DNA from: CAZXFA01 sp964640085
Lineage (GTDB): Bacteria > Actinomycetota > UBA4738 > HRBIN12
Assembly (NCBI GenBank): GCA_964640085.1
Contig: CAZXFA010000040.1
Coordinates: 1 to 18,594 of the forward strand
Direction: 5' to 3'
Length of the DNA stretch: 18,594 bases
Below the pieces are notes generated by a model. The model worked only from the letters and a program-made list of their open reading frames with translations, did no database searches and had not been told where the DNA came from. Shown here piece after piece: positions 13,003 through 18,594 of the stretch (position 1 is the stretch's first letter; every line of letters begins with the position of its first letter). A program made the translations under genes and the position numbers.

Positions 13003-14031
13003 ATGACGGAACCCGATCCCGACCTCTGGCCCCGCGTGCTGTCCCGGCTGGCCCTGCATGAGCCGCTGACCGTGCACGAGGCGGCGGAGGCGATGCGGCA
13101 GGTGATGGCGGGCGAAGCGACCCCCGCGCAGATCGGCGGCCTCCTGATGGCCCTACGGACCAAAGGGGAGACCGTGGACGAGATCGACGGCCTGGCCCGG
13201 ACGATGCTCGGGTTCGCCAACCCCGTGAACCCGCCCGCGCCGGTGATCGACACGTGCGGGACGGGCGGAGATCGCAGCGGGACGTTCAACATCTCGACGA
13301 TCGCGGCGATCGTCGTGGCCGGTGCGGGGCAGCCGGTCGCCAAGCACGGGAACCGCGCCGCCTCGTCCCGCTGTGGGTCGGCGGACCTGCTCGAGGCGCT
13401 GGGGGTGGCGATCGATCTCGGCCCGGCGGAGGTCGAGCGTTGCCTCGCGGAGGCAGGGATCGCGTTCATGTTCGCGCCGACGTTCCACCCCGCGATGGGA
13501 CACGCGGGCCCGGTCCGCCGGGAGCTGCGCGTGCCGACCGTCTTCAACTTCCTCGGCCCGCTCACCAACCCCGCTCGTCCGTTCGCGCAGGTGGTGGGCG
13601 TCTCGGACGAGCGGATGCTCCCGCCGATGGCCGAGGTGCTCGCCCGCCGTGGCGTGCGCGCCAAGCTGTTCCGAGGGCGGGATGGTCTCGACGAGCTGAC
13701 CACGACGGGCCCCTCGACCGTGTTCGAGGTCCGCGACGGAGCGGTTCGGGAGACCGCGCTCGACCCTGGTGAGCTCGGTCTGGCGACGGCCTCACCAGGC
13801 GACCTGCTCGGTGGGGACGCCGACACCGCGGCCGCGATCGCGCGGGCAGTGCTGGAGGGCGAACGTGGCCCCCGGCGCGATGTGGTCCTGCTGAACGCCG
13901 CTTCGGCCCTCGAGGTGGCGGGGAGGGCAGCGAGCCTCCGGGAGGGGATCGAGCTCGCCGCCTCGTCCCTCGACTCGGGGGCCGCCGTCACGACCCTCGA
14001 GCGTTGGGTGGCCGCGTCCGCGAGGGGGTAG
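13003..14031 (+). CDS. trpD: Anthranilate phosphoribosyltransferase
   Basis: TrpD joins anthranilate to phosphoribosyl pyrophosphate in the second step of tryptophan synthesis. The 342-residue length is normal. Family motifs: GEATPAQIGGLLMALRTKGET (N-terminal helical part), DTCGTGGD with GTGGD at 86-90 for the PRPP phosphates, FNIST, KHGNRAASSRCGSAD (114-127), the anthranilate-site region FMFAPTFHPAM, GPLTNPA, and the Mg-binding DGLDELT. Product genes such as trpE, trpC and trpAB are not adjacent, so this is a solitary trpD. ATG 13003 follows a weak GGTG. The gene is convergent with the response regulator, 61 bp away; no convincing terminator is seen between them. Confidence 0.96.
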   Translation: MTEPDPDLWPRVLSRLALHEPLTVHEAAEAMRQVMAGEATPAQIGGLLMALRTKGETVDEIDGLARTMLGFANPVNPPAPVIDTCGTGGDRSGTFNISTIAAIVVAGAGQPVAKHGNRAASSRCGSADLLEALGVAIDLGPAEVERCLAEAGIAFMFAPTFHPAMGHAGPVRRELRVPTVFNFLGPLTNPARPFAQVVGVSDERMLPPMAEVLARRGVRAKLFRGRDGLDELTTTGPSTVFEVRDGAVRETALDPGELGLATASPGDLLGGDADTAAAIARAVLEGERGPRRDVVLLNAASALEVAGRAASLREGIELAASSLDSGAAVTTLERWVAASARG

Positions 14032-14092
14032 CTTCCGGCCGGCCGCCGACCCCAGAGCGTGCGGACTGCCTCGGCTGGGACGGGCTCGCCGG

Positions 14093-14791
14093 TTAGCCTG
14101 ATCTGCCCTCATGCATGCCCGCGGCTCGTCCGAGCGAACGGGCTGCTGGGCCGATGCCCATCGAGACGGCCGCCATCGCGGCCTGCGTCCGGTTGGTGAC
14201 GCCGAGCTTGCGGAAGATCGCCGCCAGGTGCGCCTTCACCGTCTTCTCGGACAGGTAGAGCGCGCGGGAGATGTCCCGATTGCTCCGTCCCTCGGCGAGC
14301 AGGGCGAGGATGTCGGTCTCGCGCTGGGTGAGCCCGCTGGGACGAGGACCCTCACCCTCATCGGTGCGCTCGCGGCCCTCCATCTCCTCGAAGAGGTTCT
14401 GGATGACCTTCGGGGACAGGACGTTGCCACCGCCCGACAGGGCGACCCTGATCGCCTGCTCGAGGTCCTCTGGCGTGGCGTCTTTCAGCATGTATCCGGC
14501 GGCACCTTCAGCGAGCGCCCGGCGCACGTAGTCCGCGTGATCGAAGGAGGTGAGCATGATCACGGGCACGTGCGGCCACGTTTCCCGCATCTGGTGTAGT
14601 AGGTCGAGTCCGTCGCGGTCCGGCATCCGGACGTCCACGAGCGCCACATCGACGTCCTGCGCCTCCATCGCCTCCAGGGCCGTCTCGGCGCTGCCGGCCT
14701 CGACCACGACGGCCTCGTCGAAGCATTCGCGGACGACGTGTCCCATACCTCGCCTGACCAGCGCATGGTCGTCGACGATGAGGATCTTCAC
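14093..14791 (-). CDS. NarL/LuxR-family response regulator (second system)
   Basis: A 232-residue DNA-binding response regulator. The receiver has D7/D8, phospho-acceptor D53, T81 and K103. An interdomain linker (about 140-160, acidic, with EGEGPRPSG) leads to a LuxR helix-turn-helix (LTQRETDILALLAEGRSNRD, then LSEKTVKAHLAAIFRKLG). An alanine/glycine-rich tail of about 20 residues follows the DNA-binding domain. Start GTG 14791 overlaps the TGA of the kinase gene (GTGA), with AAGGGG about 7 nt upstream, so kinase and regulator are coupled. Gene order is kinase then regulator, the reverse of the system at the left end. Confidence 0.93.
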   Translation of the reverse strand: MKILIVDDHALVRRGMGHVVRECFDEAVVVEAGSAETALEAMEAQDVDVALVDVRMPDRDGLDLLHQMRETWPHVPVIMLTSFDHADYVRRALAEGAAGYMLKDATPEDLEQAIRVALSGGGNVLSPKVIQNLFEEMEGRERTDEGEGPRPSGLTQRETDILALLAEGRSNRDISRALYLSEKTVKAHLAAIFRKLGVTNRTQAAMAAVSMGIGPAARSLGRAAGMHEGRSG

Positions 14792-15765
14792 GACTTCACC
14801 CCTTGTCCCTTGACGGGCAGCCTGGCGACCACCCTCGTTCCCTTCCCGGGCGAGGATTCGACATGGAGCGTGCCGCTCACCTCTGCGACGCGGCGACGCA
14901 TCATCTCCATCCCCAAGTGGCCGGCGTGCGGTCCGGTCCCCTCGGGACGGAAGCCTCGGCCCCGGTCCTCCACCCGAACCTCCACGCGCGAACGTGCAGC
15001 GCGGACCCGGACGTTCACCTCGGGCGCCGCCGAATGCTTGGCAGCGTTCGCGACGCTCTCGCGGATCACCGAGGAGGCGGCCTCCAGGACGGGGCGAGGA
15101 ACGGTGCTGAGGTCTCCCTCCACCGACCAGGTGGCCGGGAGCTGCCACCGCTCCAGCACGTCCTGGACGAGATCTTCCAGCGTCTGGGCTGGGCCCCCCT
15201 CGTGATCCGACAGCGACGCCAGCACCCCGCGGATCTCGTCGAGCGCTTCGCGAAGCTCGCGCGCGGCCGTCGAGAGCGCCTGGACGGCCTGCTCCGGCGA
15301 GATCTCGGCGCGTCGTGCCTGCCACTCGAGCTCCAGGACCGAGGCGGTGACGACCTGCGTGAGCCCGTCATGGATCGCGTAGGCGAGCCGTGCGCGCTCG
15401 CGCTCGATGGGGTCGCCCGGCCCGACATATGGAAGATCCACGGTCGACGGTCGGTCCGGGCGGTCGCTGGTGAGCGATGCGAGCATCGCCGACAGGGCCG
15501 CCACCGAGCGGATCGGCGAGCCGTCGGTGAGGTGAGCGAACACGATGTCCTGGCCGCGCGGGAGCACGACCCAGCCCTGCCCGGTTCCGTCCCGGATCCG
15601 ATCCAGCGGCTCGACGTTGACCCCGGGCGCGGTCCAGCAGGCGAGTCGGCGCCGACCTCGGTCCACGAGCACCACGCCGACCGCATCGAGGCTCAGCAGG
15701 TCGGCCAGGCGGCGGCACTCGGCTGCATCCACCCGCCGTTCCCCGAGCGTGGCGGTCTGCTCCAC
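14788..15765 (-). CDS. Soluble NarL-type sensor histidine kinase with GAF-like input
   Basis: About 325 residues and no membrane segments, so probably cytoplasmic. Residues about 10-112 look like a small GAF-type sensory domain (VGVVLVDRGRRRLACWTAPG, then GQGWVVLPRGQDIVFAHL). The HisKA_3 domain has AYAIHDGLTQVV with H132. The ATPase has N240 (RESVANAAKHS), EDRGRGF (266-272), GHLGMEMM and SPGKGTRV. I chose GTG 15765 because a GGGGAGG tract directly precedes it, though the 3-nt spacing is short; GTG 15732 is an alternative. Codons further upstream stay open but look non-coding. The signal is unknown; with no cysteines or heme motif seen, a small ligand or redox cue cannot be told apart. Confidence 0.9.
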   Translation of the reverse strand: MEQTATLGERRVDAAECRRLADLLSLDAVGVVLVDRGRRRLACWTAPGVNVEPLDRIRDGTGQGWVVLPRGQDIVFAHLTDGSPIRSVAALSAMLASLTSDRPDRPSTVDLPYVGPGDPIERERARLAYAIHDGLTQVVTASVLELEWQARRAEISPEQAVQALSTAARELREALDEIRGVLASLSDHEGGPAQTLEDLVQDVLERWQLPATWSVEGDLSTVPRPVLEAASSVIRESVANAAKHSAAPEVNVRVRAARSRVEVRVEDRGRGFRPEGTGPHAGHLGMEMMRRRVAEVSGTLHVESSPGKGTRVVARLPVKGQGVKS

Positions 15766-15784
15766 GATCCTCCCCGTCGTCTTC

Positions 15785-15802
15785 GGCGCGGACCCCCGCG
15801 CC
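15785..15802 (-). other. Stable hairpin in the leader of the second kinase gene
   Basis: GGCGCGG (15785-15791) and CCGCGCC (15796-15802) form a perfect 7-bp GC stem with a 4-nt loop, about 10 nt before the Shine-Dalgarno tract of the kinase gene on the minus strand. It may affect mRNA stability or ribosome access. Confidence 0.4.
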
Positions 15803-15841
15803 GTGCCTCGTCCGCCTCGGACCACCCGCGTCTGGTGTGTC

Positions 15842-15883
15842 CCGGACAGACATCCCGGCACCCGCCGCTCGACGGATGTCCGG
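15842..15883. repeat. Overlapping inverted repeats upstream of the second kinase gene
   Basis: GACATCC (15849-15855) is the inverse of GGATGTC (15874-15880), and CCGGACA (15842-15848) is the inverse of TGTCCGG (15877-15883). One right arm can therefore pair with either of two adjacent left arms. The site is 77-118 bp before the kinase start, a fitting place for an operator. Apart from this, the hairpin at 15785-15802 and the kinase leader, the 262-bp gap 15766-16027 shows nothing recognisable. Confidence 0.35.
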
Positions 15884-16027
15884 CCGTTCGGTCTAGTCCA
15901 TGCTTCGGTCGCTGAACGCCTCAGCTTGAACGCACCGTGCCTCCGGGCTGGACAGGGGTCGGGCAACCGGTGGGTCGTTCGAGCGGCAAACCTGTGCGGA
16001 AGGGCCAGGTGGAGGGCGTCGGAAGGC

Positions 16028-18055
16028 CTATCCGGCTCGGGGAGGCGACCCCTCGATCGAGCGTGCCACCAGCTGGGCGAGGTCGAGCACCTGCGTGCGG
16101 TCGTCGCCTCTCGCCCGGGCGCCGTCGTCGAGCATGATCAGGCAATAGGGGCACGCCACGCCCACCGTGTCCGCGTCCGTGGAGGCCGCCTCGTCCATCC
16201 GCTCCTCGTTGATCCGCTTACCGATCCGCTCCTCCATCCACATCCGGGCGCCCCCGGCCCCGCAGCACAGCCCGCGTTCGCCGTGACGGGGCATCTCTAC
16301 GGTCCGGACGCCGGGGATCGCCCCGAGCACCTGTCGGGGGTCCCGGTAGACGCCGTTGTGCCGTCCCAGGTAGCAGGGGTCGTGGTACGCGATGGTCGCC
16401 TGGACCGCCCCGGTCGGTCGGAGCCGACCCTCGGAGACGAGGCGTGAGACGAGCTGGGAGTGATGGACGACCTCGTACCGTCCCCCGTAGTCCGGGTACT
16501 CGTTCCGCAGGGTGTTGAAGCAGTGCGGGCAGTTCGCGATCAGCGTCGTGGCACCTGCCCCGTCCAGCGTCCGGACGTTCTGCTCGGCCAACGTCTGGAA
16601 CAGGTACTCGTTGCCCATCCGTCGGGCTGGGTCGCCGGTGCAGAGCTCGCGAGGCCCGAGGATCGCGAACGAGACCTCGGCGCGCCGCAGGATCTGCACC
16701 ACGGCTCGTGAGATGGCAGTCGCCCGGTCGTCGAACGAGCCGGCACAGCCCACCCAGTACAGGTACTCGGGAGCGCGATCACCCTCGGCGATCACCCGCA
16801 CGTCGAGCCCGTCCGCCCAATCCGCCCGCTGCGCCTGGGGCATGCCCCACGGGTTGCCCGTCCCTTCGAGGTTGCGCAGCAGGGCTCCCGCCTCTTGCGG
16901 GAACCGGGACTCGGCCATCACCAGGTTCCGACGGAGATCGACGATGTGGTCGATGTGCTCGATGTCGACCGGGCACTCCCGCATGCATGCCCCGCAGGTC
17001 GTGCAGGCCCACACGACCTCCTCGGCTACGACGTCGGGCACCAGCGGGGAGCCGTCGACCGTCTCCCCGCGTCCCCGCGCCTCGAGCAAGGCCGGTCCCT
17101 CGGCCAGGAGCTGGTCGCGCAGATCCATCACGAGGAGCTTCGGGGAGAGCGGCTTCCCGCTGCTCCAGGCCGGACATGCGCTCTGGCACCGACCGCACTC
17201 CGTGCATGCGTACAGGTCGAGGGCCTCCTTCCACGTGAGGTCGGAGATCGTCGCCGCGCCGAGCGTGATCGTTCCGACCTCGGTCGCCTCGAGATCGATC
17301 CGCAGCGGCGTGAGGTACCCGCGGGGCTTCGTGTTCGAGAAGAAGACGTTGATGGCGCTGGTGGCGATGTGCAGGTGCTTCGAGTAGCCGAGATAGACGA
17401 GGAACCCAAGGATCAGGGCCAGGTGGACCCACAGACCGACCCACATCGCGGCCCGGAGCCAGCCGGCCCCGAGCGGGTCGATGGTTCGAGCGGCGAGCGT
17501 GGAGGCCGGCGTCCACCACGTCTCGGGCGCCAGCCCGAGGGCGATCCGGGCGCCGCGGGCCAGGAAGAGCGTGAGGACGATCCAGGTGATCAGCCCGAGG
17601 ATCCGGTAGGCGTCCGTGGCGTGGCTGCCGGCGAACCGCTCTGGGCGCTGACCGGCACGGATCGCCACCGCCAATCCCACCCCCATCAGGACGGCCACCG
17701 CGAACGCGTCCTGGAGCAGGCCCAGCCACCGGGTTCCCCCGATCCAGGGAAGGTCGAACGTCGGATCGATCGCCTGCCCCCCCGCCTCCACGATCGTGGT
17801 GAGCAGGACCAGGAACCCCCAGAAGATCAGGGCGTGCATCGCCCCGGGCGCCAGGCGCTGGAACAGCTTGCGCTGGCCGAGGACGTGCGCGCCCTCGCGC
17901 GCCAGGCGGACCGCCAGGTCGCCCCGTCGCTCCACGGGCCGCCCCATCCGGACCAGGCGCGTGAGCAGCCGCGCCCTGCGCGCGGCCAGGCCCACGGCGA
18001 GCGCGGTCATCGCGGCGAGGATTGCGGCGCGCGCGATCATCGACGGGCCGAGCAT
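16028..18055 (-). CDS. Membrane Fe-S oxidoreductase with CCG domains (EtfD-like)
   Basis: A 675-residue fusion of a membrane cytochrome-like module and heterodisulfide-reductase-type electron-transfer domains. There are about five to six membrane spans in residues 1-225 (nitrate reductase gamma-like). A dicluster ferredoxin domain follows with C284-x2-C287-x2-C290-x3-C294 and C351-x2-C354-x2-C357-x3-C361, then two CCG domains. The first has C437, C472-T473 (CT rather than CC), C509 and C512; the second has C561, C597-C598, C635 and C638. This layout matches mycobacterial EtfD (Rv0338c), which passes electrons from electron-transfer flavoprotein to menaquinone during fatty acid oxidation. No etfAB is in the window, so that role is inferred. 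ATG 18055 gives the longest form; ATG 18040 is possible because TATGCT (18056-18051) could be the -10. Confidence 0.87.
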   Translation of the reverse strand: MLGPSMIARAAILAAMTALAVGLAARRARLLTRLVRMGRPVERRGDLAVRLAREGAHVLGQRKLFQRLAPGAMHALIFWGFLVLLTTIVEAGGQAIDPTFDLPWIGGTRWLGLLQDAFAVAVLMGVGLAVAIRAGQRPERFAGSHATDAYRILGLITWIVLTLFLARGARIALGLAPETWWTPASTLAARTIDPLGAGWLRAAMWVGLWVHLALILGFLVYLGYSKHLHIATSAINVFFSNTKPRGYLTPLRIDLEATEVGTITLGAATISDLTWKEALDLYACTECGRCQSACPAWSSGKPLSPKLLVMDLRDQLLAEGPALLEARGRGETVDGSPLVPDVVAEEVVWACTTCGACMRECPVDIEHIDHIVDLRRNLVMAESRFPQEAGALLRNLEGTGNPWGMPQAQRADWADGLDVRVIAEGDRAPEYLYWVGCAGSFDDRATAISRAVVQILRRAEVSFAILGPRELCTGDPARRMGNEYLFQTLAEQNVRTLDGAGATTLIANCPHCFNTLRNEYPDYGGRYEVVHHSQLVSRLVSEGRLRPTGAVQATIAYHDPCYLGRHNGVYRDPRQVLGAIPGVRTVEMPRHGERGLCCGAGGARMWMEERIGKRINEERMDEAASTDADTVGVACPYCLIMLDDGARARGDDRTQVLDLAQLVARSIEGSPPRAG

Positions 18056-18105
18056 ACCCCGGCATGTGCCGCTCGGGGGGCGGGATGAGCGAGCCGGTGC
18101 CTGAG

Positions 18106-18126
18106 GTTGATGGAAAGAGGCTCAAG
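18106..18126. promoter_or_regulatory. HAIR-like HspR operator at the dnaK promoter
   Basis: The HspR-associated inverted repeat is CTTGAGT-N7-ACTCAAG. Here GTTGATG (18106-18112), N7, GCTCAAG (18120-18126) keeps TTGA and TCAA at exactly the HAIR spacing; the right arm matches 6 of 7 and the left 4 of 7. It covers the -35 and spacer, where a repressor would act. A degenerate site, so called with moderate confidence. Confidence 0.5.
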
Positions 18127-18135
18127 TTCTATCAT
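18107..18135 (+). promoter_or_regulatory. dnaK promoter
   Basis: TTGATG (18107-18112), a 17-bp spacer and TATCAT (18130-18135) form a strong housekeeping-type promoter. It predicts a leader of about 30 nt before ATG 18172. Confidence 0.7.
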
Positions 18136-18171
18136 GGCGCCTGACTGAGGAAGGTAACGAGGAGGAAGCTC

Positions 18172-18594
<423 letters not shown>

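Noticed and set aside
11170..13077. A 635-codon open frame on the minus strand across nth, the SDR gene and tRNA-Gly
   Set aside because: It is antisense to well-recognised genes and a tRNA, and is rich in Arg/Gly/Asp/His as expected from the complement of GC-rich codons.
13003..14031. Tryptophan operon with attenuator before trpD
   Set aside because: The leader is only about 20-30 nt, has no run of Trp codons or alternative hairpins, and no other trp genes are adjacent.
14032..14092. Bidirectional terminator between trpD and the second response regulator
   Set aside because: Apart from a short GGCCGGCC palindrome I could not find a stem of convincing length or a T-tract on either strand.
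16779..18125. Long open frames on both strands over the EtfD-like gene
   Set aside because: The 675-residue frame holds all ferredoxin and CCG cysteine motifs; the others are compositional shadows.

Overview
The window is a G+C-rich, gene-dense chromosomal segment that most likely comes from a deep-branching, uncultured member of the Actinomycetota. Evidence for that assignment: the rpsF-ssb-rpsR-rplI-dnaB order, a dnaK promoter carrying an HspR-type (HAIR-like) inverted repeat, a DnaK N-terminus without the Gram-negative insertion, TAnnnT -10 boxes often without a clear -35, a probable leaderless gene, paired GT87/PIG-V-type lipid-linked mannosyltransferases, and an EtfD-like membrane Fe-S protein beside dnaK. 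I see no phage, transposon, CRISPR or toxin genes. The region is mostly core genome, and the interest lies in its regulatory detail.

Left part (1-6429, all minus strand): panB; a translationally coupled pair of polytopic glycosyltransferases (GT87 then PIG-V/GPI18-like); then a NarL-type response regulator followed by its membrane-bound sensor kinase, which runs off the left edge.

Centre (6480-11900, plus strand): the replication/translation cluster rpsF-ssb-rpsR-rplI. It starts with a leader resembling the S6:S18 autoregulatory RNA, and rpsF appears to start at CTG. A 414-bp gap holds a possible gene remnant, a long GC-rich dyad and two tandem DnaA-box-like 9-mers, and is followed by dnaB. 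Next comes a two-gene operon (membrane protein plus PadR/HTH_34-like regulator) behind a near-consensus promoter whose -10 lies inside a perfect inverted repeat. Then follow an endonuclease III gene and an NmrA-like NAD(P)-binding protein gene that is probably leaderless.

Right part (12834-18594): tRNA-Gly(CCC) on the minus strand with a perfect 20-bp palindrome in its leader, divergent from a solitary trpD; a second two-component system (GAF-like cytosolic kinase, overlapping NarL-type regulator) on the minus strand; a 675-residue membrane Fe-S/CCG-domain oxidoreductase (EtfD-like); and, divergent from it, the start of dnaK.

The strongest items for follow-up are the rpsF leader with its CTG start, the SSB whose C-terminal interaction tip looks degraded and extended into rpsR, the DnaA boxes before dnaB, and the self-contained operator/regulator/membrane-protein module at 10057-11115. 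I did not find a wholly new multi-gene system.
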